Shown here in pieces: positions 42,143 through 52,443 of a DNA stretch of 64,000 nucleotides; the stretch's first letter is position 1; each line of letters starts with the position of its first letter. The DNA is from Pusillimonas caeni. GTDB lineage: Bacteria > Pseudomonadota > Gammaproteobacteria > Burkholderiales > Burkholderiaceae_B. The stretch lies in NCBI RefSeq assembly GCF_003545815.1, contig NZ_PDUW01000002.1:124001-188000 (forward strand), in the 5' to 3' direction. The notes beneath the pieces were generated by a model. That model saw only the letters and a list, made by a program, of their open reading frames with translations. It had not been told where the DNA came from and made no database searches. A program made the position numbers and the translations under genes.

Positions 42143-42781
42143 ATGGACTTGTACAGCTTTTTCAACAGCTCCACCTCGTATCGGGTGCGCATCGCGCTGG
42201 GGCTCAAGAACCTGGACTTTACGCTGAAGCCGGTCAACATCCGGGTCATGGAGCACAAGGAGCCCGGCTACGTGGCCAAGAACCCGGGCGCCAGCGTGCC
42301 GCTGCTGGACGATGACGGTTTCGAGTTGGGCCAGTCGCTGGCCATCATCGACTACCTGGATGCCAAGTATCCCGAGCCGCGCCTGATTCCTCAAGACCTG
42401 AGGCAGCGCGCACGGGTGCTCGAGATCGCCAACCTCATCTCCTGCGACATGCACCCGCTGAACAACCTGCGGGCGCTGCGCTACCTGGTCAAAGAGCTGG
42501 GCGTCAGCGAAGAGGCCAAGAACGACTGGTACAAGCACTGGATCGCCGAAGGGTTCCAGTCGCTCGAGAAAATGCTCGAGCGGACGAATTCGGGCGATTT
42601 CTGCGTGGGCGGACAGGTGTCGCTGGCCGACTGCTGCCTGGTTCCCCAGGTGGCCAACGCCTCGCGCATGGGCTGCGACCTCAGTGCCTATCCGCGCGTC
42701 CTGGCGGTGTACGAGCACTGCAATACGCTGCCGGCCTTCCAGCAGGCGGCGCCGGCCCAGCAGCCGGACTTCCAGAAGTAG
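42143..42781 (+). CDS. nagL: Maleylpyruvate isomerase (zeta-class GST)
   Basis: This is a 212-aa zeta-class glutathione transferase that isomerises maleylpyruvate to fumarylpyruvate. The active-site segment NSSTSYRVRIALGLK (residues 8-22) matches the zeta signature. The C-terminal helical domain begins near residue 85. Its ATG is two bases after the hydrolase stop. Its presence shows that this operon uses the isomerase-dependent route. Confidence 0.92.
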   Translation: MDLYSFFNSSTSYRVRIALGLKNLDFTLKPVNIRVMEHKEPGYVAKNPGASVPLLDDDGFELGQSLAIIDYLDAKYPEPRLIPQDLRQRARVLEIANLISCDMHPLNNLRALRYLVKELGVSEEAKNDWYKHWIAEGFQSLEKMLERTNSGDFCVGGQVSLADCCLVPQVANASRMGCDLSAYPRVLAVYEHCNTLPAFQQAAPAQQPDFQK

Positions 42782-42782
42782 G

Positions 42783-42820
42783 CCGGCGGGGGCATGCCCC
42801 CCGCCTCGGCTGCGCAGCCG
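42783..42820 (+). repeat. Adjacent intergenic hairpins
   Basis: GGCGGGGG and GCCCCCCGCC pair around CAT, and CGGCTGCGCAGCCG is a 14-bp palindrome just after. They may modulate or stabilise the message between the isomerase and hydroxylase genes. No T run follows. Confidence 0.5.
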
Positions 42821-42876
42821 GTAAAGACGCAAAAAACGGGCGCCGCCGGTACGCGGCACCAAAAAGAAGGACTGAC

Positions 42877-44076
42877 ATGGCGAATGCAGCAAAACAGAAA
42901 GTCATTGTGGTGGGCGGCGGTATCGGCGGCCTGGCCGCGGCCCTGGCGTTGACGCGCCGCAATATCCAGGTGCTGCTGCTGGAACAGGCGGCGGAAATCG
43001 GGGAAATCGGCGCGGGCATCCAGCTTGGCCCCAACGCCTTCGCCGCGCTCGACGCGTTGGGCGTGGGCGAGGCGGCGCGCAAGCGGGCGGTGTTTACCGA
43101 TCACATCATCATGATGGACGCGATCGACGCCCAGGAAGTCGTGCGCATCGAAACCGGCGAGGCTTTCCGCGAGAAGTTCGGCGGGCCGTATGCGGTCATC
43201 CATCGCGCCGACATCCACTTGTCGATCTACGAAGCGGTGCAGCACGATCCCCTGATCGAATTCCGCACTTCCACCCATGTTGCCGACGTCAAGGTCAAGG
43301 CCGACGGCGTCGAAGTCGTCGATACCGAGGGCAATGTCTACCGGGCCGATGCCGTAGTGGGCTGCGACGGCGTCAAGTCGGTCATTCGCGCCAAGACCAT
43401 CGGGGCCCAGCATCGGGTAACGGGCCACGTCGTTTATCGCGCCGTGGTCGACCAGGAAAACATGCCCGCCGACCTGCAGGTGAACGCGCCCATGCTGTGG
43501 GCGGGCCCGCGCTGCCACCTGGTGCACTATCCCCTGCGCGGCGGCAAGCAGTACAACCTGGTCGTCACTTTCCACAGCAAGGACGAGGAAGAATGGGGCG
43601 TGCGCGACGGCAGCAAGGAAGAAGTGCTGTCGTACTTCGAGGGCATCCATGCGCGGCCCCGGCAGATGCTCGACAAGCCGACGTCGTGGCGCCGCTGGGC
43701 CACCGCCGACGCCGACCCGGTCGACGCCTGGGGCACCGGACGCTGCACGATTCTGGGCGATGCCGCGCATCCCATGACGCAGTACATGGCGCAGGGCGCC
43801 TGCATGGCGCTTGAGGACGCCGTCACCCTGGGCGAGGCCATCGGCCGCAGCCAAGGCGATTTCGACGCCGCTTTCCGGCTGTACGAAAGCGTACGCATTC
43901 CCCGCACGGCGCGTGTCGTGTGGTCGACGCGTGAAATGGGCCGCATCTATCACGCCAAGGGCGTCGAGCGCAGCGTCCGCAATCTGCTCTGGAAGAACAA
44001 GCCCCAAAGCTATTTCTACGATTCGCTCGAGTGGCTGTACGGCTGGCGCCAGTCGAATTGCCTGGAACCGCGCTGA
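42877..44076 (+). CDS. 3-Hydroxybenzoate 6-hydroxylase
   Basis: This is a 399-aa class A flavin monooxygenase. FAD motifs are VGGGIGGLAAALALTRR at residue 10, GCDGVKSVIR near residue 167 and RCTILGDAAHPMTQYMAQGACMALEDA near residue 290. It converts 3-hydroxybenzoate to gentisate with NADH and oxygen; the final gene of a gentisate operon is a fitting place. AAGAAGGACTGAC precedes the start. Salicylate 5-type or other hydroxylation is a less likely alternative. Confidence 0.88.
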   Translation: MANAAKQKVIVVGGGIGGLAAALALTRRNIQVLLLEQAAEIGEIGAGIQLGPNAFAALDALGVGEAARKRAVFTDHIIMMDAIDAQEVVRIETGEAFREKFGGPYAVIHRADIHLSIYEAVQHDPLIEFRTSTHVADVKVKADGVEVVDTEGNVYRADAVVGCDGVKSVIRAKTIGAQHRVTGHVVYRAVVDQENMPADLQVNAPMLWAGPRCHLVHYPLRGGKQYNLVVTFHSKDEEEWGVRDGSKEEVLSYFEGIHARPRQMLDKPTSWRRWATADADPVDAWGTGRCTILGDAAHPMTQYMAQGACMALEDAVTLGEAIGRSQGDFDAAFRLYESVRIPRTARVVWSTREMGRIYHAKGVERSVRNLLWKNKPQSYFYDSLEWLYGWRQSNCLEPR

Positions 44077-44129
44077 TTCTTTGCACGGCATAGCCCGCGG
44101 TCTGATTTGTTTTTGCTCGCGATACAAAT

Positions 44130-44164
44130 TAATATTGTCGAAAAAGATAAAAATTTTATAAAAT
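44130..44164 (+). promoter_or_regulatory. Promoter/operator module of the aromatic importer operon
   Basis: TAATATTGTCGAAAAAG (44130-44146), six bases, then the perfect palindrome ATTTTATAAAAT (44153-44164). It reads as a promoter: TTGTCG as -35, 16-bp spacer, TATAAA as -10, with the palindrome over the -10. The same module with one change and identical spacing lies at 62425-62459 on the other strand. Confidence 0.7.
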
Positions 44165-44302
44165 GCGGCGTTGATCTTGCCGCGCCGCAAGCAGTTTTCT
44201 CGTGGCGCGTCATGCCCTGCCGTAGCAGGAAACCGCGCGAACCCAAGGTTTTCGCGGCATAAAAATCGATAATTGACTAGAAGCGACTCAGGAGGCCTCT
44301 TC

Positions 44303-45478
44303 ATGAAGCACATCAACAAACTGGCTGCGGCATTTGCCCTGTCGGCATTCGCCACGCTGGCTCACGGCCAGGAAACCGTAGACATCGGTTTCATCGGCAC
44401 CTTGTCCACGCCGGCCGGTTATATCGGCGAAGACCAGCGCGACGCCTTTCAACTGGCCATCAAAGAAGAAGGCGGCAAGCTGGGCGGGGTTCCCGTACGG
44501 CTGATCGTCGAGGACGACGGCCTGAAGCCCGCCACGGGCAAGCAGTCGGCCGAGAAGATGCTTCAGGACGGAGTGCGCCTCTTTACCGGCATCAATTTTT
44601 CGAACGTTCTGGTGGCGGTCGTGCCTTCGGTCGTCAAAGAAAAAGACGGCTTTTTCGTCAGCCTGAACGCGGGGCCGTCCAATTTCGCCGGCAAGGCCTG
44701 CAGCCCGAACTTCTTCTCGGTAGCCATGCAGAACGATTCGTACAGCGATACGGCCGCCATCGCCGCCAACCAGCTGGACGTCAAGAAGATCGTCATCATG
44801 GCTCCCGCCTATCAGGCCGGGCGCGATGCACTGACCGGCTTCAAGCGCGCCTACAAAGGCGAGATCCTGGCCGAGATCTACACCAAGCTCGACCAGTCCG
44901 ACTTCTCGGTCGAACTGGCCCGCATCCGCTCGCTGCAGCCGGATGCCGTGTTCGAGTTCCTGCCGGGCGGCGCGGGCATCAACTTTGCCAAGCAGTTCGC
45001 CAACTCGGGCCTGAACAAGTCCATCAAGATGGTCACTCCCCTGTACTCCATGGACGACCGCATGCTGGCCGCCTCGGGCGACGCCGGCGAGGGCTACTAC
45101 CTGACCACGCAATGGACCAGCCAGCAGGACAACGAAGCCAGCAAGGCCTTCGTGGCCGCCTTCGAAAAAGAGTACAACCGCCGTCCCACCGTCTACGCGG
45201 CCACCTCCTACGACACCGCGCGCCTGATCGGCTCGGCGCTCAAGGCCGTGAACGGCGACGTCAAGGGCCAGCCCGACGCCTTCCGCGAAGCGCTGCGCAA
45301 GGCCGACTTCGAAAGCGTGCGCGGCAACTTCAAATTCAACACCAACCACTATCCCATCCAGGATTGGTATCTGGTGCGGGTCGAGCGCAACAGCGACGGC
45401 AAGCTCGACTACAAGGCCATCAGCACGATTGCCAAGGACCACACCGATCCCTACGTCTCGCAATGCGAGATGAAGTAA
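44303..45478 (+). CDS. LivK-family binding protein of the aromatic importer
   Basis: This is a 391-aa type I periplasmic binding protein with a signal peptide (MKHINKLAAAFALSAFATLAHG). ATG 44303 has AGGAGG eight bases upstream. The mature part starts QETVDIGFIGTLSTPAGYIGEDQRD and contains TYAATSYDTARLI near residue 310. It belongs to a different branch from the three paralogs at 5020, 29267 and 55105. It is the receptor for the LivHMGF set that follows; the likely ligand is a hydroxybenzoate or gentisate, inferred from the neighbouring operon. Confidence 0.92.
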   Translation: MKHINKLAAAFALSAFATLAHGQETVDIGFIGTLSTPAGYIGEDQRDAFQLAIKEEGGKLGGVPVRLIVEDDGLKPATGKQSAEKMLQDGVRLFTGINFSNVLVAVVPSVVKEKDGFFVSLNAGPSNFAGKACSPNFFSVAMQNDSYSDTAAIAANQLDVKKIVIMAPAYQAGRDALTGFKRAYKGEILAEIYTKLDQSDFSVELARIRSLQPDAVFEFLPGGAGINFAKQFANSGLNKSIKMVTPLYSMDDRMLAASGDAGEGYYLTTQWTSQQDNEASKAFVAAFEKEYNRRPTVYAATSYDTARLIGSALKAVNGDVKGQPDAFREALRKADFESVRGNFKFNTNHYPIQDWYLVRVERNSDGKLDYKAISTIAKDHTDPYVSQCEMK

Positions 45479-45545
45479 GTCTGTTCGCCTGAAACCGCGC
45501 GCCCGGACTTGATCCGGGCGCGCGCACAAGAAACGGGATCCTCCC

Positions 45546-46460
45546 ATGTATCTGTTCCTGGAACAGGCCATGAACGGCCTGCAATACAGCGCTTTGCTGT
45601 TCCTGCTGTCAGCCGGTCTGACCCTCATCTTCGGCATCATGAACGTCGTGAACCTGGCTCATGGTTCCTTCTACATGGTGGGCGCTTTTTGCGCGGCCTC
45701 GGCCGTGGCCATCACCGGCTCGTTCACGGTGGCCATCCTGGCCTCCATCGTGGGCGCGGGCGTCTACGGCCTGATCGTCGAGCGGTTGATCATCAGCCGC
45801 CTGTATCATCGCGATCACCTGGACCAGGTGCTGGCCACGCTGGGCGTGATCTTCTTCACCAACGCCCTGGTCACCCTCGTCTTTGGCCGCAGCCCGCCGT
45901 TCGTGGCCATTCCTCCGCTGCTCTCGGGCGCGGTCCCGCTTGCGCCCGGATTCAGCTACCCCCTCATGCGGCTGGCCTTCATCGGCGCCGGGGTACTCGT
46001 CGCCGTGGGCCTGTGGCTGCTCATTTCCCGCACCCGCGTGGGCATGCTGGTGCGCGCCGGAGCCGACGACGCCGAGATCGTCGATGCGCTGGGCATCAAT
46101 ATCAGGCGCCTGTTCATGCTGGTGTTCACCCTGGGCGCGCTGCTGTGCGGCTTTGCCGGCGTCATGGCCGCGCCGCTGCTGGCGGTGGAAATCGGCATGG
46201 GCGAGAAGGTGCTGATCACCACCTTCGTGGTGATCGTGGTGGGTGGCGTGGGTTCGGTGCGCGGCGCACTGCTGGGATCCATCCTAGTGGGCATGACCGA
46301 CTCGTTCGGGCGGGCCTACATCCCCATCTGGATGTCCCAGCTGCTGCCGCCCGAGTACAGTTCTTCGGTCAGCTCCAGCCTGGTGTCGGCCAGTATCTAC
46401 ATCCTGATGGCCGTGGTGCTGCTGGTCAAGCCGCGCGGTCTGATTCCGGCACAAAGGTAA
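45546..46460 (+). CDS. livH: LivH-type ABC permease
   Basis: This is a 304-aa inner-membrane permease of the LivH family with about eight hydrophobic helices. LFLLSAGLTLIFGIMNVVNLAHGSFYMVGA near the N-terminus is characteristic. The conserved loop DAEIVDALGINIRRLF lies near residue 180. It follows the binding-protein gene in the usual KHMGF order. Confidence 0.93.
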   Translation: MYLFLEQAMNGLQYSALLFLLSAGLTLIFGIMNVVNLAHGSFYMVGAFCAASAVAITGSFTVAILASIVGAGVYGLIVERLIISRLYHRDHLDQVLATLGVIFFTNALVTLVFGRSPPFVAIPPLLSGAVPLAPGFSYPLMRLAFIGAGVLVAVGLWLLISRTRVGMLVRAGADDAEIVDALGINIRRLFMLVFTLGALLCGFAGVMAAPLLAVEIGMGEKVLITTFVVIVVGGVGSVRGALLGSILVGMTDSFGRAYIPIWMSQLLPPEYSSSVSSSLVSASIYILMAVVLLVKPRGLIPAQR

Positions 46461-46464
46461 AGCA

Positions 46465-47425
46465 ATGACCCGGAAAAACATCGTCATCATTTTGATTTTC
46501 GCCGTGCTGCTGGTGCTGCCGCTGGTGGCCAACGGCCTGAACAACAGCTTCCTGATCAACATGGGCACCCAGTTCGTCATCTACGCACTGGCGGCCATCA
46601 GCCTGGACCTGGTCCTGGGGTACGGCGCCATGGTCAGCTTCGGCCATGCGGCCTTCTTCGGCCTGGGCGGCTATGTGGTGGGCATCGTTGCCTATCACAT
46701 GGGCATGGGCGAGACCGTCTTCGGCTGGGCGGGCTCCGAATCGGCGCTGGTGATGTGGCCGCTGGCCATGCTGGCGGCCGCGCTCACGGGCCTGGTCATG
46801 GGCTTTCTGTCGCTGCGCACCAGCGGCGTGCAGTTCATCATGATCACGCTCGCGTTCGCCCAGATGCTGTATTTCGTGCTGGTGGGCCTGGTCACCTACG
46901 GGGGCGACGACGGCATGTCGGTCACCTCGCGCAACCTCATCCCGGGCGTGAACATGGACGATCCGTCCATCTTCTACTACGTCTGCCTGGCGCTGATGAC
47001 GCTGTGGGTGGTGCTGTGCCGTCGCATCGTCAATTCGCCCTTCGGCATGGTGCTGCGCGGCTTCCAGCAAAACGAGCGGCGCAACGTGAACCTGGGCTAT
47101 GCGCCCATGCGCTACAAGCTCACCGCCTTCGTCATCTCGGCCGCCGGGGCGGGACTGGCCGGTGCGCTGTGGGCCAACTACGCCTTGTACGTAAGCCCGG
47201 ACATGGCTTCCTGGCTCAAGTCGGGCACCTTGATGGCCATGATCGTGCTGGGCGGCATGGGCACCATCTATGGCTCCATCCTGGGTGCGGCCGTGTACCT
47301 GGGCCTGGAGCAAGCCCTGACCGCCTGGACCGAGAACTGGATGCTGTTCCTGGGCCCGGTCCTGATTCTCGTCGTGTTGTTCAGCAAGCGCGGACTGTTC
47401 GGCTGGCTGGCAGGGAGGAACAGCC

Positions 47426-47433
<8 letters not shown>
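46465..47433 (+). CDS. livM: LivM-type ABC permease
   Basis: This is a 322-aa permease, the second membrane subunit. The segment ISLDLVLGYGAMVSFGHAAFFGLGGYVVG and the cytoplasmic loop GFQQNERRNVNLGYAPMRYKL are diagnostic. It begins 4 bases after livH and overlaps livG by 8 bases. Confidence 0.93.
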
Positions 47434-48196
<763 letters not shown>

Positions 48197-48198
48197 AG

Positions 48199-48894
<696 letters not shown>

Positions 48895-48926
48895 ACGAAG
48901 GATACAAAAGCAGCGTCTCTAGAACA

Positions 48927-49018
48927 GTCCAATAATTGGACAGTCGTAAGTAACGCCCGAAGGCCTGGATTCGGTATTGCACCGGACTCAGGCCTTTATA
49001 CCGTCGCGGCAAGGGCAA
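48927..49018 (-). mobile_element. Remnant of an IS3-like transposase 3' end
   Basis: On the minus strand the frame below 49018 reads KGLSPVQYRIQAFG, matching the C-terminal end of IS3/IS150-group transposases. The rest of the transposase is absent. Just beyond, GTCCAATAATTGGAC (48927-48941) is a dyad that may include the old insertion-sequence end. The match is short, so the call is moderate. The rest of 48895-49136 holds nothing recognisable. Confidence 0.5.
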
Positions 49019-49136
49019 GCCTTTGCGTCCTATAACTGAAGGTTATGTCCGGGAAACTCGTGCTGTACTTGTCGTTGGTTTGCTGCTGACCAATACTGCC
49101 CAAACCGAATCACAAGAAAACTGCGAGGAGACGGGC

Positions 49137-50084
49137 GTGAAACTCATTAGTAAATTGGCGAACGGGATAGTGGTCGCGGCCCTGTTTGCATCCTGCGGTA
49201 CGGCCGCGGCACAGGTGACTGTAGGTGTAGTGGTCAGCACAACAGGCCCGGGAGCGGTGCTCGGTATTCCTTATCGCAACGTCTTTGAAATTCTTCCTAA
49301 AGAGATCGCCGGCGAACCGGTACAGTACATCGTGCTGGACGACGCGTCGGACGTGACGACGGGCGTGCGCAACGCCAAGAAGCTTATCGACGAAAACAAG
49401 GTCGACGTGCTGGTGGGCTCCAATTCGGTGCCCGTTACTCGCGCCATGATGCAAGCGGTGGCCGAAGCACAGCTGCCGCTGCTTGCGCTTAGCCCGATGC
49501 AGCTTGATGGCGCCGAGCACCCATGGGCATTCGGCATACCGCAGCCCATGGCTCTCATGATGGGCGCCGTGCTTGAGCACATGAAGCAAGAAGATGTCAG
49601 GAACGTAGGCTACATCGGCTTCGCCGATGCCTGGGGGGAGGCCGTATACAAGACGCTGGAGCAGCAGGACGTGGTGCCGGGGCTCCGGCTGACCAGCAAC
49701 GAGCGCTACCAACGCAATGACGTAAGCATTACGACTCAGGCACTGAAAATCATTGCGGGCAAACCCGACGCGATAGTGGTGGGCGGCTCTGGAGCACCGG
49801 GCGCGTTGCCGCATATCGCCTTGAGCGAAAGGGGATACAAGGGCACGGTCTACAACACTCACGGTTCGGTAAGCGGAGACTTCATCCGCATTGGGGGCAC
49901 CCACGCCGAGGGCGCCGTGGCGCCCACCGGCCCTTTCTTGTTTGCCGCCCAATTGCCTGACGACAATCCGATCAAGCCCGTAGCGGCCAAATACCTCGCC
50001 ATGTATGACGACGCCTATGGCGTCCAAGCCCGCAGCCCGTTTGCCGGACATGATGGTGTCCTGGCGAGGCGGTGCCGGCGCTGA
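49137..50084 (+). pseudogene. LivK-like binding protein with a broken 3' end
   Basis: The reading frame encodes 315 aa from GTG 49137 (GAGGAG upstream) with a signal peptide and a normal LivK-like body (VTVGVVVSTTGPGAVLGIPYRN). Related proteins are about 380 aa. Homology stops at SPFAGH: the expected continuation of type YDGxLLLxxAVPALM appears partly as DGVLA and then in the +2 frame (EAVPALMPSR), followed quickly by a stop. So a frameshift and small deletion have removed the last 65 or so residues. The product may be non-functional. An IS3-like remnant lies just upstream. Confidence 0.7.
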
Positions 50085-50169
50085 TGCCGTCGAGGTTTTG
50101 CGGATAGCGAGTGGTCGCTCATTGCAGCAGCAGGCCGCCGAGTCCGGGACGCTATAGGAAGCCCGTAGT

Positions 50170-51075
50170 CTACGTGGGGATCGAGGCCACGAAGGCTTCG
50201 GTGAAAGCGTCCATGAGTTCGGCGGGATGCCGTCCCCGCCGGGTGATCCGATAGAAATCCATCGCAACGCGAGGTTCGGTCAGGATGGCCGTCTGTACGC
50301 CGTGGCGCCGGCAGGCGGCTATTGAATAAGAGGGCAGAATGGCTGTGCCTTCGCCGGCCGACACCATGGCGATGAGCATTTCCAGATTGTTGAACGTGGC
50401 CTGCTCTTTGTCAGGTCTGCGAATGTCCGAAAGGTGGCTCTCGATTACTTTCTGGATGTGATTGTCGCTGGGCAGGGCGAACAGGGGGACGTCGCGTAGC
50501 GCCGACCAGGGCGCGACGCCCGCGCCAAGATCGGGCGCCGCGCTGTCTTGGGCGCGGCTGGGGGTGATCCACATCAGGTTGTACTGGAACAGGGGCTGAA
50601 TATCTATGCCGGAAGCTTCGTCAAAGTGCGCGCCCAGCCCAAAATCTATTTCTCCGGCGGCGACCAGCGCCTGGATCTGGTCGTGGTTGGTGGCCACGAA
50701 ATTCAATTTTGCATCGGGATGCTTGTGGGTGAAGGCCTTGCGCGCCGCGGGCACCACATTGGTCGACACCAGGGGGGTCACCCCGATGACCAGCTTGTTG
50801 CGGGCTTCGAGGGTAAGCTGAGTCAACTGTTCGTGGGCCTTGTCCATGGAATCGACGATGTTCTGGGCAACGGGCAGGAAGTGTTCCCCCGCTGGGGTCA
50901 GGGCCACCAGCCTCGTAGTGCGCTCGAACAACCGGCAGTCAAGCTGCGTTTCCAGTTGCCGCATCATGAAGCTGAGGCCCGATTGCGTCAGATGAAGCTC
51001 TTCGGCAGCTTTAGTGAAGTTGCATAACCGAGCCGTCGTGACGAAAGCCTTGAGTTGGCGATAAGAAACATTCAT
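50170..51075 (-). CDS. LysR-family regulator
   Basis: This is a 301-aa LysR regulator. The winged helix (YRQLKAFVTTARLCNFTKAAEELHLTQSGLSFMMRQLETQLDCRLFERTTR) is at residues 5-55. It is divergent from the monooxygenase/ALDH/ADH/Rieske operon across 107 AT-rich bases, so it probably regulates that operon. Confidence 0.93.
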   Translation of the reverse strand: MNVSYRQLKAFVTTARLCNFTKAAEELHLTQSGLSFMMRQLETQLDCRLFERTTRLVALTPAGEHFLPVAQNIVDSMDKAHEQLTQLTLEARNKLVIGVTPLVSTNVVPAARKAFTHKHPDAKLNFVATNHDQIQALVAAGEIDFGLGAHFDEASGIDIQPLFQYNLMWITPSRAQDSAAPDLGAGVAPWSALRDVPLFALPSDNHIQKVIESHLSDIRRPDKEQATFNNLEMLIAMVSAGEGTAILPSYSIAACRRHGVQTAILTEPRVAMDFYRITRRGRHPAELMDAFTEAFVASIPT

Positions 51076-51182
51076 GAAAATTACTTCTCAATTCACTAGC
51101 AAACCATGTTTCCATAATACTGCACGTTTCTATTAAATAGAGCCTGTAGAGAAGGCGTATGCCTCTAAATGGGGGAAGATGG

Positions 51183-52430
51183 ATGAGCAAGGATTGTGAA
51201 GTTCTGATCGTGGGAGCCGGAATCGGCGGCCTGACTTTGGCCTTAAGCTTGCATCGCGCGGGTATTTCATGCCGTATTTTTGAAGTAGTGACCGAGATCA
51301 AGCCACTGGGCGCGGGAGTCAATCTTCTACCTCACGCGGTACGGGTGCTTGATGGGCTGGGTCTGCTGGACGAACTGGCGGCGGTGGGCGTTACCACGCA
51401 AGAGTCCATTTTCTTCGACAAATACGGCAAGTTCGTGCTTAGCGAGCCGGCTGGCCGGGCCGCCGGTTATGGATGGCCGCAATTCTCTATTCATCGGGGT
51501 GACCTGCACGACATACTGTTCCGCACCGTGATCGAAAGGCTAGGAGACGACGCCATTGTTCTGGACAGCCGCTGCGTGCGCGTCGACCATGACACGGATG
51601 GCGCCACCGTGCATTTCCGCAGCGAAGACGGTTCAAGTTTCCAGGCACGCGCCTCGATTGCCATCGGGTGCGACGGCGTACATTCAGTGATTCGGAAGCA
51701 GCTATATCCCGACGAGGGGGCTCCCCGCTTCTCGGGCGTCAACATGTGGCGCGGCGTCACGTCCATGAAGCCCTTCCTGACCGGCGCCAGCATGGTGCGG
51801 GTAGGATGGATTCCGGTTGGCAAGATGGTGATCTATCCCATCCGCAACAATATCGATGCCGAGGGCAACCAGCTGATCAATTGGGTGGCCGAGACCGAAT
51901 CCGATACACCTGTCGAACGCGACTGGAGCCGCGCAGGTCGACTTGAGGACTTCTTTTCTTACTTTAACGACAGGCGCTTCGACTGGTTGGATGTGGCCGG
52001 CATGATCGAAAAGACCGAGCCGATCCTCGAATATCCCATGGTCGACCAAGACCCGATCCCGCGCTGGACCTTCGGACGCGTTACGTTGCTGGGCGATGCG
52101 GCGCATCCGATGCTGCCGCGCGGCTCAAACGGGGCGGGCCAGGCCATACTCGATGTCGCCTGCCTTACCGAAAAACTGATCGAATACGGTGTGTCGGAGC
52201 GGGCCTTGAACGAATACGACCGGATCAGGGTCAAGGCGACGACCGACGTGGTGCTGCTCAATCGTGTCGCGCCGCCCGACACGATACTCAAAGAGGTTCA
52301 CGAGCGCACGGGCGGCAAGCCGTTCGAGCGCATTGAAGACGTGATTACTCGGGACGAACTGCTCGAGATATCCAATCGATACAAAAGCGTGGCGGGCTTC
52401 AAGGTGGAAGATCTGCAGCGCTCGGCCTGA
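51183..52430 (+). CDS. FAD-dependent monooxygenase, PhzS-like
   Basis: This is a 415-aa class A flavin monooxygenase. FAD motifs are VGAGIGGLTLALSLHRAG at residue 9, GCDGVHSVIRKQL near residue 160 and RVTLLGDAAHPMLPRGSNGAGQAILD near residue 298. The block FSGVNMWRGVTSMKPFLTG and LEYPMVDQDPIPRW resemble PhzS (phenazine) and related hydroxylases more than the two 3-hydroxybenzoate-type enzymes here. ATG 51183 has GGGGGAAG upstream. It heads a six-gene operon. Substrate unknown. Confidence 0.88.
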   Translation: MSKDCEVLIVGAGIGGLTLALSLHRAGISCRIFEVVTEIKPLGAGVNLLPHAVRVLDGLGLLDELAAVGVTTQESIFFDKYGKFVLSEPAGRAAGYGWPQFSIHRGDLHDILFRTVIERLGDDAIVLDSRCVRVDHDTDGATVHFRSEDGSSFQARASIAIGCDGVHSVIRKQLYPDEGAPRFSGVNMWRGVTSMKPFLTGASMVRVGWIPVGKMVIYPIRNNIDAEGNQLINWVAETESDTPVERDWSRAGRLEDFFSYFNDRRFDWLDVAGMIEKTEPILEYPMVDQDPIPRWTFGRVTLLGDAAHPMLPRGSNGAGQAILDVACLTEKLIEYGVSERALNEYDRIRVKATTDVVLLNRVAPPDTILKEVHERTGGKPFERIEDVITRDELLEISNRYKSVAGFKVEDLQRSA

Positions 52431-52443
52431 CGGGTTGGGACAC

